Positions 27,255-36,543 of a stretch of 64,000 nt of DNA are shown in pieces. The DNA comes from Sphaerisporangium melleum (GTDB taxonomy: Bacteria > Actinomycetota > Actinomycetes > Streptosporangiales > Streptosporangiaceae), in NCBI RefSeq assembly GCF_014646695.1, contig NZ_BMNT01000009.1, positions 43,826-107,825 on the forward strand, read 5' to 3'. The position numbers and the translations under genes are program-made. The notes under the pieces are model-generated. The model was not told where the DNA came from. It saw only the letters and a program-made list of their open reading frames with translations, and made no database searches. Every line of letters begins with the position of its first letter. The first letter of the stretch is position 1.

Positions 27255-29114
27255 ATGACCGAAGTACGCGATGCCGGCACGCCGACGGAGCCGGACGGCT
27301 CCGCTCCCCCGAACGAGGAGCGCGTGCTCATGCGGAGCGAGGAAGGGCGCCTGCTCACCGGGGTGTGCGCCGGCCTCGGCCGCTACACCGGCATGGACCC
27401 CGTCCTGTTCCGGGTGGGCTTCGCCGCCCTGGTGGTCGGGTCCGGCATCGGCATCATGCTGTACATCGCGGCGTTCCTGCTCATGCGGCACCCGAGCGGC
27501 GGGCCCGGGTTCGTCGAGCAGTGGACCCGCAGGGTCTTCGACACCGACACCGTCATGGCCCTGCTCGCGGCGATCTTCGCGGTCGGGCTGATCATCAACC
27601 TGGCGGCGGACGGCATCAGCACCGCCTCGGTCGTGGTGGCCACGCTGCTGGCGGTCGCCCTGCTCGCGGCGCACGCCCGCGGCGTCGACCTGCTGACGCT
27701 CACCCGGAGCCTGCCGGAGCGGATCAGGGGCAGGCGCGGCACCCACCCGGCCCCCGAGCACTGGCTGGGACGGCCCTTCGGCGGCGAGCGCCCGTTCGCC
27801 CAGCCGGGCCCCGCGCCCTTCCCCGGCGCTCCCTCCGCCAGCGCGCCGTACCCGGGCGCGGCTTTCTCCGGCGCAGCTGGCTCTGGCGCACCCGCTCCCG
27901 GCGCACCTTTCTCCGGAGCTCCCGCCTCCGGCGCACCGGCCTTCGGATCTCCCGCCTTCGGCGCTTCCGGACCCACCTCCGCCGCCGCGCCGCCGCCCCC
28001 AGCGCCGGCCACCTCAGCGCTCCATGACACCAGCGCACCGCAGGACACGGCGGCGCCACCGGCGGCGGCGTCCGCCACGGCCTCGGACGCGCACACTGTT
28101 CCCGGTCGCACCCCGCAGGACGCCCCGCCGGCGACCGCCGCCTTCGCCTCTCCCGGCCCGGACCAGGCGACGATCGCCGACGCGCCCCCGGCCGCGGGCA
28201 CCGGCGCCGAGAGCCCCACGTACACGGCGAGCCACCCCGCAGGCCATGGGAGCGGCCCCGGTACGACGGCGGCCGGGGCCGGGTGGGCCGGAGCCGCGGC
28301 GCCCGAGCCCGAGTACCGGCGGCTGGCCGACCTGGCCGGAGCCGCCGCGCGGCGGCCGGCGGGCGCGTACGACTCCTCGGGCGAGCCGTTCGCACCGCGC
28401 GGGCCCTACCGCCCGCACTACGACTCCCAACGCCAGTACGAGCCGCCCGCCTGGGTCTACGGCGGGGCGGCGGCACGCACCGGCAGACCGCGGCGGGAAC
28501 GCGAGAAGTCCTACATCGGCGGCATCACGATGTTCGCCGCCCTGATGGTCGGAGGCATCATGGTCGCCACGCAGTCGCCCACCAGTCAGTTCAACGTGTC
28601 GGTGGTCGGCGGAGCGATCCTCATCACGATCGGCGCCGGACTGCTGATCGCGACCTGGTTCGGCCGGGGCGCGGGCCTGGTGGCCACCGGCACGATCTTG
28701 TCCCTGCTCCTGGTCGCCGGGTCGACGGTGAGCGGCATCCCCCGCAAGATCGGCAGCTACACCTGGGCGCCGGTCGAGACCTCCCAGATCATGCCGTCGT
28801 ACGCGGTGGGCATCGGCGACGGCACGCTGGACCTGCGGCACACCAAGCTCCCCCCAGGGTCGCGCACCCGCTTCGATGCCTCGGTGTCCGTAGGTGAGCT
28901 CAAGGTCTTCGTGCCCCCCACGGCCCGCGTGGAGGTCTTCGGGTACACACGGCTCGGCGACGTCAAGATCGAGCACACCGTGCAGAGCGGCGCGGACGTA
29001 CGGCACGTCAAGACCCTCGAACCCGACGTCACGCCCAAGGGCGGCGTCCCGATCATCGAGCTGCACGTCGAGGCCGGCGTCGGGGATGTGGAGGTGAGCC
29101 GTGAGGCGGCATAG
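27255..29114 (+). CDS. PspC-domain membrane protein with long Pro/Ala linker and DUF2154-like tail
   Basis: A 619-residue protein. Residues about 25-75 are a PspC domain (GRLLTGVCAGLGRYTGMDPV), followed by hydrophobic helices to about 140. A linker of roughly 250 residues (about 155-400) is low-complexity, with repeated GAP/SGAP units. Further helices (about 420-500) precede a C-terminal beta-rich domain of LiaF/DUF2154 type with DGTLDLRHTKLP and GELKVFVPPTARVEV. The protein probably senses or sets envelope stress together with the divergent PspC kinase and its regulator. The reverse order of genes on either side of a shared 94-base promoter supports joint regulation. Confidence 0.88.
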   Translation: MTEVRDAGTPTEPDGSAPPNEERVLMRSEEGRLLTGVCAGLGRYTGMDPVLFRVGFAALVVGSGIGIMLYIAAFLLMRHPSGGPGFVEQWTRRVFDTDTVMALLAAIFAVGLIINLAADGISTASVVVATLLAVALLAAHARGVDLLTLTRSLPERIRGRRGTHPAPEHWLGRPFGGERPFAQPGPAPFPGAPSASAPYPGAAFSGAAGSGAPAPGAPFSGAPASGAPAFGSPAFGASGPTSAAAPPPPAPATSALHDTSAPQDTAAPPAAASATASDAHTVPGRTPQDAPPATAAFASPGPDQATIADAPPAAGTGAESPTYTASHPAGHGSGPGTTAAGAGWAGAAAPEPEYRRLADLAGAAARRPAGAYDSSGEPFAPRGPYRPHYDSQRQYEPPAWVYGGAAARTGRPRREREKSYIGGITMFAALMVGGIMVATQSPTSQFNVSVVGGAILITIGAGLLIATWFGRGAGLVATGTILSLLLVAGSTVSGIPRKIGSYTWAPVETSQIMPSYAVGIGDGTLDLRHTKLPPGSRTRFDASVSVGELKVFVPPTARVEVFGYTRLGDVKIEHTVQSGADVRHVKTLEPDVTPKGGVPIIELHVEAGVGDVEVSREAA

Positions 29115-29280
29115 GACCGACTGGCTGTCACTGCTGGCGGGGCTGCTGTTCGTCGGCGTCGGCGTCCGGTACGTGAGCGGCCCCGGGCCCGCGCCCGAGG
29201 CCATGATCCCCATCCTGATCATCGGCCTCGGCCTGGCCGGGTTCATCGGGGTGCTCACCAAGGCGTTCCGCAAGCGCTGA
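29101..29280 (+). CDS. Small two-helix membrane protein (59 aa)
   Basis: A short ORF starting inside the end of the PspC gene (14-base overlap, GTG at 29101, with GGAGG six bases upstream). The product has a basic start ([19 protein letters not shown]), a first hydrophobic helix, a Gly/Pro turn, a second helix ([18 protein letters not shown]) and a basic end (KAFRKR). The overlap, the SD and the membrane pattern support a real gene, probably an accessory of the PspC module. Family not recognised. Confidence 0.75.
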   Translation: MRRHRTDWLSLLAGLLFVGVGVRYVSGPGPAPEAMIPILIIGLGLAGFIGVLTKAFRKR

Positions 29281-29350
29281 CCCGCGGGGGCGGGCCCTGT
29301 TCTCCCGGCTTGCGAGAGTGGCGGTGGTCACGCGGGGGAAGGGGCCCGGG

Positions 29351-29803
29351 ATGAGACCACCGACACCGCCGTTCGACGAAGACAGCGCCCGGGCGAAGGT
29401 CCAGGCCGCCGAGGACGCGTGGAACACCTGTGATCCCGAACGCGTGGCCCAGGCGTACACGCCGGACTCGGTCTGGCGCAACCGCGCGGAGTTCGTGACC
29501 GGCCGCGACGAGATCGTCGCGTTCCTCACCCGCAAATGGGCCAGGGAGCTGGACTACGCGCTGCGCAAGGAGCTGTGGGCCTTCACCGGCGACCGCATCG
29601 CCGTGCGCTTCCAGTACGAGTGCCACGACGCCGAGGGGCGGTGGTGGCGCAGCTACGGCAACGAGCTGTGGGAGTTCGACGGCGACGGCCTGATGCGGCG
29701 GCGCGAGGCGAGCATCAACGACCTGGCGATCACCGAGGCCGACCGCTGCCTCTTCGGCCCCCGCCCGGCAGAAGAGCACGGCCTCCCCTTCCCTCTGGCC
29801 TGA
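29351..29803 (+). CDS. DUF1348 / NTF2-like family protein
   Basis: A 150-residue cytoplasmic protein of the NTF2-like fold. It opens [20 protein letters not shown] and carries [19 protein letters not shown] and [19 protein letters not shown], a pattern I associate with DUF1348. Members are small single-domain proteins without a settled function; some NTF2-like relatives are isomerases or hydrolases. ATG at 29351 is used because it starts at the conserved region; a GTG at 29318 is possible. It stands alone between the PspC module and the cox operon. Confidence 0.85.
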   Translation: MRPPTPPFDEDSARAKVQAAEDAWNTCDPERVAQAYTPDSVWRNRAEFVTGRDEIVAFLTRKWARELDYALRKELWAFTGDRIAVRFQYECHDAEGRWWRSYGNELWEFDGDGLMRRREASINDLAITEADRCLFGPRPAEEHGLPFPLA

Positions 29804-30195
29804 TTACAGGCCGGCGCCTTCCAACGGCCCGAGAGCACGGCGAGCGCCTTCCGCCCCGGCCCGCGGGCTTCGGCTCGCCAGATGGCCCGCGCGTCCGCCC
29901 GTCCGCGCCGGCCGACGCCGGGCAGGACGCCAAGGTGCTCGTCCGGCGGACCGTCGTCCCCGAAGGGCCGAGGCGAGCATCGGCGCGGGGGGTTGACCGG
30001 CGAGATCAGCGGCGTAGTTTCGCATGTGTCGGATCAGTTCACTCACCTCCCTCATCGTCTGTGCGCTCGCCGCCGTACCTCCTCGCGGCTGGGGCGCCGC
30101 CCGGCTCCCGGGCCGGGGCACGGCACCTCCGGCGGGGTTCGCGCCGGGCTGCGCACGGCAATAGTTCAACCAGCCGGCGTGCGCTTGGAGGACCC
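29804..30195. other. Intergenic region upstream of coxS
   Basis: It holds the presumed promoter and 5' leader of the coxSLM operon. Open frames in it are Arg/Pro-rich shadows without ribosome-binding sites. The last 20 bases include GGAGG for coxS. No RNA structure stood out. Confidence 0.45.
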
Positions 30196-30687
30196 ATGGC
30201 CCGTATCACCGTCACCGTCGACGGCGTCACGTACGAGGAGGAGGTGGAGCCCCGCCTGCTCCTGGTCCACCTCCTGCGCGACCGGCTGGGCAAGACCGGC
30301 ACGCCGATCGGCTGTGACACGAGCAACTGCGGGGCCTGCACGGTCATGCTCGACGGCACCAGCGTGAAGAGTTGCTCGGTGCTCGCCGTCCAGGCGGACG
30401 GCTGCGACGTGCTCACCATCGAGGGCCTCGCCGAGGGCGACCGGTGGCATCCGCTGCAGCGGGCCTTCCACGAGGAGCACGCCCTGCAGTGCGGCTACTG
30501 CACCCCCGGCATGATCATGGCCGCTCTCGACCTGCTCCGGGACGACCCCGACCCCTCCGACGAGGCCATCCGGCACGGCCTGGAGGGCAACCTGTGCCGG
30601 TGCACCGGCTACAGCAACATCGTCCGCGCCGTACGCCGCGGGGCGCAGACCATGAGCGGCGACGCGGAGGCGGTGCGCGGCCGATGA
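30196..30687 (+). CDS. coxS: Molybdenum hydroxylase / CODH small subunit (2Fe-2S)
   Basis: The 163-residue iron-sulfur subunit of a xanthine-oxidase-family hydroxylase. The N-terminal plant-type [2Fe-2S] site is [11 protein letters not shown] plus a downstream Cys; the second all-helical [2Fe-2S] site is CGYCTPGM and CRCTGYSNI. It passes electrons from the Mo centre to the FAD subunit. The ATG at 30196 has GGAGG six bases upstream. It is first of the S-L-M operon; its stop overlaps the coxL start (ATGA). Confidence 0.93.
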   Translation: MARITVTVDGVTYEEEVEPRLLLVHLLRDRLGKTGTPIGCDTSNCGACTVMLDGTSVKSCSVLAVQADGCDVLTIEGLAEGDRWHPLQRAFHEEHALQCGYCTPGMIMAALDLLRDDPDPSDEAIRHGLEGNLCRCTGYSNIVRAVRRGAQTMSGDAEAVRGR

Positions 30688-33089
30688 CCGAGGAACTCGA
30701 CGCGGGCCTGGTCGGCCGGCAGATCGCCGAGAGCGGCATGCTGGGCGAGCCCGCCCCCGACCGGCACGAGGTGGGCGCGGCGCGGCGGCGCAAGGAGGAC
30801 GCCCGGCTGGTCACCGGGCGCACCCACTGGACCGACAACCACCAGCTTCCGGGCATGCTGCACGTGGCGTTCCTGCGCAGCCCGATGGCGCACGCCCGCA
30901 TCGTCTCGGTGGACACCTCCGCGGCCCGCGGCCTGCCCGGCGTGGTCGCCGCGTTCAGCGGGCACGACCTCGCCGCCGAGCAGGGCGGCCTGCCGTGCGC
31001 CTGGCCGGTGACCGAGGACATCGTGCTGCCCGAGCACCCGCCGATGGCCGTGGACATGGTGCGCTACCCGGGCGAGGCGGTGGCCTGCGTCGTCGCCACC
31101 GACCGGTACAGAGCGGCCGACGCGCTGGAGGCCATCGAGATCGACTACGAGCCGCTGCCCGCCGTGCTCGACATGACGGCGGCGCTGCGCGAGGACTCGG
31201 CGAAGGTCCACGAGGCCGGCAACCGCGCCTACACCTGGAAGTACGCCGAGGGCGACATCGACGCGGCGTTCCGCGACGCCCCCGTGCTGATCGAACGCAC
31301 CTACGTGCAGCAGCGGCTCATCCCCTCGGCCATGGAGCCGCGGGCCGTCGTCGCGCAGAGCGAAGGCGACCACTTCACCCTGTACTCCGCCACACAGATC
31401 CCGCACATCCTGCGGATCATGCTGGCTCAGGTGACCGGCATCCCCGAGCACCGGCTGCGCGTGGTCGCCCCGGACGTCGGCGGCGGCTTCGGCTCCAAGC
31501 TCCAGGTCACCGCCGAGGAGGTGCTGGTGCTGCTGCTCGCCCGGCGCCTCGGCAAACCGGTCAAATGGACCGAGTCGCGTTCAGAGGGCAACCTGACCGT
31601 CCACCACGGCCGCGACCAGCTCCAGCGCGTCGCGCTCGCCGCCGACGCCGACGGGCGGCTGCGCGGGCTGCGGGTGGACCTGCTGGCCGACATGGGCGCG
31701 TACCTCATGCTGGTCACGCCCGGCATCCCGATCCTCGGCGCGTTCATGTACAACGGCATCTACAAGATGGACGCCTACGACTTCACCTGCACAGGCGTGT
31801 TCACCACCAAGATGCCCACCGATGCCTACCGGGGCGCCGGCCGCCCGGAGGCCACGTTCGCCATCGAGCGGCTGATGGACGAGCTGGCCGCCGAACTGTC
31901 CCTGGACCCGATCGAGGTGCGCCGGCGCAACTGGATCACCCACGAGGAGTTCCCCTACACCACGATCGCCGGCCTGACCTACGACTCCGGCAACTACGAG
32001 GCGGCCACCGAGAAGGCCCTCGCGCTGTTCGGGTACGACAAGCTGCGCGCCGAACAGTCCGACCGGCGCGACCGGCGCGACCCGGTGCAGCTCGGCATCG
32101 GCGTGTCGACGTACACCGAGATGTGCGGCCTCGCCCCGAGCCGCGTGCTCGGCTCGCTGAGCTACGGCGCCGGCGGATGGGAGCACGCCTCCGTACGCAT
32201 GCTGCCCACCGGCAAGGTCGAGGTCATCACCGGCGTCAGCCCGCACGGGCAGGGACACGAGACGGCCTGGAGCCAGATCGTCGCCGACGCGCTCGGCGTG
32301 CCGTTCGAGGACATCTCGGTGCTGCACGGCGACACCGCGATCTCGCACAAAGGCATGGACACCTACGGCTCGCGCTCGCTGGCCGTCGGCGGCATCGCCG
32401 TGGTGCGGGCGTGCGACAAGGTCAAGGAGAAGGCCCGGCACATCGCCGCCCACCTGCTGGAGGCGTCCGCCGACGACATCGAGTTCGACGGCGGCACATT
32501 CCGGGTGCGCGGCACCGACTCCGGCCGGACCATCCAGGAGGTCGCGCTGGCGGCGTTCGCCGCGCACGACCTGCCCGAAGGGGTCGAGGCGAGCCTGGAC
32601 TCCGACGCGACCTTCGACCCGGAGAACTTCTCCTACCCGCACGGAACGCACCTGTGCGCCGTCGAGGTGGACACCGAGACCGGCGCCACGAAGATCAGGT
32701 CGTACGTGGCGGTGGACGACATCGGCAAGGTCGTCAACCCGCTGATCGTGGCAGGTCAGGTGCACGGCGGGCTGGCCCAGGGCATCGCGCAGGCGCTGTA
32801 CGAGGAGGCCGTGTACGACGCCGAGGGCAACCTGCTCACCACCACCATGGCCGACTACCTGCTGCCGTCGGCGGCCGACCTGCCGGAGTTCGTCACCGAC
32901 CGGACCGAGACACCGGCCACCTCCAACCCGCTGGGCGTCAAGGGCGTCGGCGAGGCGGGCACCATCGCCTCCACCCCGGCCGTCGTCAACGCCATCGTGG
33001 ACGCCCTGCGCCCGTACGGAGTGCACGACGTCCCCATGCCCTGCACCCCCGAACGCATCTGGCGCGCCGTCCAAGGAGCGACCTCATGA
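30684..33089 (+). CDS. coxL: Molybdenum hydroxylase / form II CODH-type large subunit
   Basis: The 801-residue molybdopterin-binding catalytic subunit. The Mo-cofactor residues are in VVAPDVGGGFGSK, the loop DAYRGAGRPEATFAIERLMD, YPHGTHLCAVEVD, and the C-terminal GVKGVGEAGTIASTPAVVNA with the active-site Glu. The loop reads AYRGAGR, the form II signature, not AYxCSFR of true aerobic CO dehydrogenases. So the substrate may be a purine, aldehyde or other carbon compound; CO oxidation is not proven. S-L-M order also fits form II operons. ATG overlaps the coxS stop; the stop overlaps a tiny ORF before coxM. Confidence 0.93.
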   Translation: MTEELDAGLVGRQIAESGMLGEPAPDRHEVGAARRRKEDARLVTGRTHWTDNHQLPGMLHVAFLRSPMAHARIVSVDTSAARGLPGVVAAFSGHDLAAEQGGLPCAWPVTEDIVLPEHPPMAVDMVRYPGEAVACVVATDRYRAADALEAIEIDYEPLPAVLDMTAALREDSAKVHEAGNRAYTWKYAEGDIDAAFRDAPVLIERTYVQQRLIPSAMEPRAVVAQSEGDHFTLYSATQIPHILRIMLAQVTGIPEHRLRVVAPDVGGGFGSKLQVTAEEVLVLLLARRLGKPVKWTESRSEGNLTVHHGRDQLQRVALAADADGRLRGLRVDLLADMGAYLMLVTPGIPILGAFMYNGIYKMDAYDFTCTGVFTTKMPTDAYRGAGRPEATFAIERLMDELAAELSLDPIEVRRRNWITHEEFPYTTIAGLTYDSGNYEAATEKALALFGYDKLRAEQSDRRDRRDPVQLGIGVSTYTEMCGLAPSRVLGSLSYGAGGWEHASVRMLPTGKVEVITGVSPHGQGHETAWSQIVADALGVPFEDISVLHGDTAISHKGMDTYGSRSLAVGGIAVVRACDKVKEKARHIAAHLLEASADDIEFDGGTFRVRGTDSGRTIQEVALAAFAAHDLPEGVEASLDSDATFDPENFSYPHGTHLCAVEVDTETGATKIRSYVAVDDIGKVVNPLIVAGQVHGGLAQGIAQALYEEAVYDAEGNLLTTTMADYLLPSAADLPEFVTDRTETPATSNPLGVKGVGEAGTIASTPAVVNAIVDALRPYGVHDVPMPCTPERIWRAVQGATS

Positions 33090-33229
33090 CCCCGCCGGCC
33101 CCCGGCCATAGGACGCCGCCGGTCGCTCCGTCCGCCGGTCCGACGGCCCGGGGCACCACCGTCCGTTGGGCATCCGGTTCGGCATCCGGTTCGGCATCTG
33201 GTTCGGCATCTGCAGGAGGCGTCCGATGA
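33086..33229 (+). CDS. Tiny 47-residue ORF between coxL and coxM
   Basis: It starts with an ATG overlapping the coxL stop codon (ATGA) and its TGA overlaps the coxM start (ATGA), so ribosomes could pass through. The product is Pro/Thr-rich, then (ASGS)-like because of a 12-bp tandem repeat (33169-33212). No homologue family is recognised. It may be a spacer that the frame happens to keep open, or a short coupling peptide. Confidence 0.35.
   Translation: MTPPAPGHRTPPVAPSAGPTARGTTVRWASGSASGSASGSASAGGVR
33169..33212 (+). repeat. 12-bp tandem repeat between coxL and coxM
   Basis: Unit GGCATCCGGTTC occurs twice exactly, then once with T for C (GGCATCTGGTTC), and a partial fourth copy follows. 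It lies directly before the coxM ribosome-binding site (AGGAGG). Copy number could slip during replication. Confidence 0.8.
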
Positions 33230-34197
33230 TCCCCGCGCCGTTCGACTACGTCCGCCCGTCCTCGCTGGAGGAGGCGGTGTCCGCGCTGGCCGACGCCGGG
33301 GAGGACGCCAAGGTGCTGTCCGGTGGGCAGTCGCTGCTGCCGCTGCTGCGCCTGCGGCTCGCCTACCCGAGCGTGCTCGTCGACATCGGACGCCTTCCGG
33401 AGCTGCGCGGCATCCGGGACGAGGACGGCCACGTGCTGATCGGCGCGGCGACCACCCACGACGAGGTGCTCCGCTCACCGATCGTGCACGCCGAGTGCCC
33501 GCTGGTCGCGCTGGCCACGGCCACCGTGGCCGACCCTGCCGTACGGCACCGCGGCACCTTCGGCGGCTCGCTGGCCCACGGGGACCCGGCCGGTGACCTG
33601 CCCGCCGTGGCGGTCGCACTGGACATGGAGTTCGTGGTCCACTCGCCCTCCGGCGAGCGGGTGGTGGCGGCACGCGACTTCTTCCTCGACTACCTGGAGA
33701 CCGCGCTCGGGCCGGGCGAGGTGCTGGCCGCGGTCCGGGTGCCCAAGCTGGGCGAGGGGTGGGGCTTCCACTACGAGAAGTTCCACCGCACCGCCCAGGC
33801 ATGGGCCACCGTCGGCGTCGCGGCGGCCGTCCGCGTCTCCGGCGGCGCGGGCGGCGGGCCGCGTCGCGTCGAGGAGGCCCGGGTCGCGCTGACCAACATG
33901 GGCCCCACTCCCGTGCGCGCCACACAGGTCGAGGCCGCCTGTGCCGGGGTCGAGCTGAACGGCTCCGCCACCGGGTACGCCGCGGCGACCCCGAACGGCG
34001 CCGGGCCCGGGGCCGGGCTCGACACCCGCAACGGCTGCGGCCCAGGTGGCGGACACAGCGCGCTGCGCGAGGCGTCCGCCGCGGCGGCCGAGGGCACCTC
34101 TCCCCCGGCCGACCTGCACGGCAGCCCCGAGTACCGCAGGCACCTCGCCCGCGTCCTCACCCACCGCGCCCTACTGTCCGCCACCACCCCCGCCTGA
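33226..34197 (+). CDS. coxM: Molybdenum hydroxylase / CODH medium subunit (FAD)
   Basis: The 323-residue FAD-binding subunit. The flavin-binding motifs are AKVLSGGQSLLPLLRLR and VRHRGTFGGSLAHGDPAGDL, and a CO_deh_flav_C-like domain follows. Near residues 240-290 there is an insert rich in Gly/Ala/Asn (ATPNGAGPGAGLD) not typical of the family. ATG at 33226 follows AGGAGG by 7 bases. It completes the S-L-M set; maturation genes and a molybdenum cofactor insertase are not in the window. Confidence 0.92.
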   Translation: MIPAPFDYVRPSSLEEAVSALADAGEDAKVLSGGQSLLPLLRLRLAYPSVLVDIGRLPELRGIRDEDGHVLIGAATTHDEVLRSPIVHAECPLVALATATVADPAVRHRGTFGGSLAHGDPAGDLPAVAVALDMEFVVHSPSGERVVAARDFFLDYLETALGPGEVLAAVRVPKLGEGWGFHYEKFHRTAQAWATVGVAAAVRVSGGAGGGPRRVEEARVALTNMGPTPVRATQVEAACAGVELNGSATGYAAATPNGAGPGAGLDTRNGCGPGGGHSALREASAAAAEGTSPPADLHGSPEYRRHLARVLTHRALLSATTPA

Positions 34198-34459
34198 CCC
34201 CACCCGCCCACCCACTACCGCGACCCGACGCTCCGCCCCCGGCACCGCCAGGATCCTGCCGGGAGCCGGCGCGGTCCGGATCATCTCCTTCCACGGCCGG
34301 CTCGCCTACCTGGGGCACCTCATGCGGTGACCGCATACGTTCACCGGGCGCGGCTCCCCACTCCGGCCATGTGCTGGACGTGATCGGCAGCGGGTCGTGG
34401 TACGGCGATGCCGGCGCCGGCTACGGCGTCCGACCCGGGCAGCGTTCCTGGACAGCGCA

Positions 34460-35350
34460 CTACCCAGGTGTCGGCGCGTGCTCTGCCGGACGGCGGCCCC
34501 AGGCCGAGATCAGCGGGGCGAGAGTGAGGTCGAGTTCGCCGGCGTGGATGGCGGCCAGGTGCGCGTCGATCTCGGCGTCGTCGGTCAGCCCTGCGGCGAG
34601 CAGCTCGCCGCGCACGTGCCGTATGGTCGCCGCCTCCAACCGGTCACAGGCCGGCCCGCCGACCGGGAACGAGCCCGCCGCCGCGACGTCCACCAAGCCC
34701 GCCTCGCGCAATGCCCGCGGCAGCGTCCGGCCGTAGCGCAGGTCCGCGCCGCGGCGCGCCAGCAACTCCCGGACCGCGTCGCGCAGCCGGTTGGCCCGCC
34801 GCTGCGCGGGGCCGCTGTCGTCCAGGCACGCCAGTGGCTGCAGAGCGGTATCGGCGTCCTCGACCAGCAGCCAGCCGCCGGGCCGTAGCGCCGCCACCAT
34901 CGTGGCCAGGGCTCGCTCCCGGTCGGGTACATGGACCAGCACGAGCCTAGCGTGCACCAGATCGAACGTCCCCGGCTCCGGGGGCGGATCAGCGGCGACG
35001 TCGTGCCGACGCACCTCGTACCCCTCGCCTGCCTCCAGCCACGACGGGTCGATGTCCGTGGCCAGTACGTGCCCGGTCGGACCGACAGTCGCCGCGAGCG
35101 CCTCCGGGATGCTGCGGCCACCGGCCCCCACCTCCCAGCAGCGCGAGCCGGCCCGCACTCCGAGCCGATCGAAGTGCGCGCGTGTCACGCCGTCGAACAG
35201 CTCGGCCAGCCAGACGAACCGCTCACCCGCCTCGGCGCGCGCGTTGTCCAGCAGGTATCCGCGGGCGGGTGCGGACTCCCCACCGGGCTCGGCGGTCGGA
35301 TCCGGTCGGCCACCGACGTCCGGCGGGTGAGGCGAGGAGGTCATCACCAC
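34460..35350 (-). CDS. SAM-dependent methyltransferase
   Basis: A 296-residue class I methyltransferase. Motif I is CWEVGAGGRSIPEALA, motif II region HVLATDIDPSWLE, and then the FDLVHARLVLVHVPDRERAL and LRPGGWLLVEDADTAL segments. The layout resembles ubiquinone/menaquinone-type (UbiE-like) and secondary-metabolite methyltransferases; the substrate is not clear. Start is ambiguous among two GTGs (35350, 35347) and an ATG (35344), all following GGGGAGG. It is divergent from the NlpC-like gene. Confidence 0.85.
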   Translation of the reverse strand: MVMTSSPHPPDVGGRPDPTAEPGGESAPARGYLLDNARAEAGERFVWLAELFDGVTRAHFDRLGVRAGSRCWEVGAGGRSIPEALAATVGPTGHVLATDIDPSWLEAGEGYEVRRHDVAADPPPEPGTFDLVHARLVLVHVPDRERALATMVAALRPGGWLLVEDADTALQPLACLDDSGPAQRRANRLRDAVRELLARRGADLRYGRTLPRALREAGLVDVAAAGSFPVGGPACDRLEAATIRHVRGELLAAGLTDDAEIDAHLAAIHAGELDLTLAPLISAWGRRPAEHAPTPG

Positions 35351-35670
35351 ATGGTCATCCTCCCCGGGCCACCACGCCATAACACCGGAAGAGGGATATG
35401 TCACACCGTCGGCGAACCCGCATGCCGTAACGCACCGTTCTGCACCGTGACCAGCCGGAAAGGTACGCCTCTCGCGCCGTCCCGCCTGATGGCATTGATC
35501 TCATATTCGAGGCGCGGGCGGATTGCTTTCATTCATCTCCGCACGACTCATTTGTATTTTCGGCACAGAATCGTGGTACCGGCTCCCAATATTTCCGGTG
35601 CACACCTCCATCCGATGGCCGGCTCCAGTGATAGCGTCGGTCACTGACAATCGGATTTACAAGGGGTGTA
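35351..35670. other. Divergent promoter region, methyltransferase / NlpC-like gene
   Basis: An A/T-rich stretch from about 35480 to 35670, unlike its surroundings, ahead of the NlpC-like gene. A TAGCGT hexamer near 35632 could be a -10 element but its -35 partner is not clear. I looked for a c-di-AMP (ydaO-type) riboswitch, common before such genes in actinobacteria, and did not recognise its consensus. Confidence 0.4.
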
Positions 35671-36540
35671 ATGTCCAGCAAGCGACCATTCATCCGCTGT
35701 GCGATCACGGGAGTCGCCGTCGTCTCGGTGGCGTCGTTCACGGCGGCCGGCGCTCTCACCGCCTCCGCCGCCACCATCGCCTCCCGATCCCCGCACTCCG
35801 GCCGCGCCACCGCGGCGGACGTGACCCGGGAGAGCGTCATCGCCCGCGCGAAGACCTGGAATCCGGGCACTCCGCAGCGCGTGCCGTACAACCAGCACGC
35901 CTACCACAACGGCTACCGCACCGACTGCTCCGGCTACGCCTCCATGGCGCTCGGGCTGAAGCCTCCCGGCGTGAACACCGTGACGCTCGCCTCTCCGTCG
36001 GTGAGCAGCCCGATCGCCATGTCCGCCCTGCTGCCCGGTGACCTGGTCATCGACGCCATCGGCGACAGCAACACCCGGCACGCCGTCATCTTCGAGCAGT
36101 GGGCCAACCCTGGACACACGTCCTACTGGGCGTACGAGCAGCGCGGCGGGTACGGCACCGACCACCGCGTCCTCACCTACGGGTTGAAGGCCGGCAGCCA
36201 GTTCCACGCCTACCGGCCGCGGGTGCTCGGCGGCGGCGGCAACCCCAGCCCTGGCAAGTTCTGGGTGGACACCTTCTCCAACGCGACCGGTTACCGGGAG
36301 CCCAACACCAACGACCCCCAGGGCACCCTCAACAAGGGCACCAATTACGTTTACTGCCGCATGTGGGGCGCCGAGGTCCGGCACGGCGGCGACTTCAACC
36401 ACTGGTGGTTGCGCACCGATCTGGACCGCACGAACCCCGGCAAGAACGGCAACGGCGCCTACGTTTCCGCGTACTATCTCGCGAAATGGGGCAACGACGA
36501 AGCCAAGGACAATTCTGGCCAAGATATCCCCAACTGCTGA
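35671..36540 (+). CDS. Secreted NlpC/P60-like protein
   Basis: A 289-residue exported protein, likely a cell-wall hydrolase or binding protein. Residues 1-33 are a signal peptide ending near TASAA. Then an NlpC/P60-like core: RTDCSGYASMAL holds the candidate catalytic Cys and RHAVIFEQW the candidate His, with a conserved Trp/Tyr-rich region between. The C-terminal 100 residues (from about 195) carry more Asn/Trp/Tyr and end in Cys. Some cores of this type lack peptidase activity, so activity is inference. AAGGGG precedes the ATG. A very strong terminator follows. Confidence 0.75.
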   Translation: MSSKRPFIRCAITGVAVVSVASFTAAGALTASAATIASRSPHSGRATAADVTRESVIARAKTWNPGTPQRVPYNQHAYHNGYRTDCSGYASMALGLKPPGVNTVTLASPSVSSPIAMSALLPGDLVIDAIGDSNTRHAVIFEQWANPGHTSYWAYEQRGGYGTDHRVLTYGLKAGSQFHAYRPRVLGGGGNPSPGKFWVDTFSNATGYREPNTNDPQGTLNKGTNYVYCRMWGAEVRHGGDFNHWWLRTDLDRTNPGKNGNGAYVSAYYLAKWGNDEAKDNSGQDIPNC

Positions 36541-36543
36541 ACA

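Noticed and set aside
30684-33089. True aerobic CO dehydrogenase (form I)
   Set aside because: The active-site loop is AYRGAGR, not AYxCSFR, so only a form II-type hydroxylase can be claimed.
34198-34459. Possible remnant frame with VRIISFHGRLAYLGHLMR near 34270-34330
   Set aside because: It looks somewhat protein-like but no family could be recognised and no start is near.
35351-35670. c-di-AMP (ydaO) riboswitch before the NlpC-like gene
   Set aside because: Expected by analogy with other actinobacteria, but the conserved motifs were not seen.
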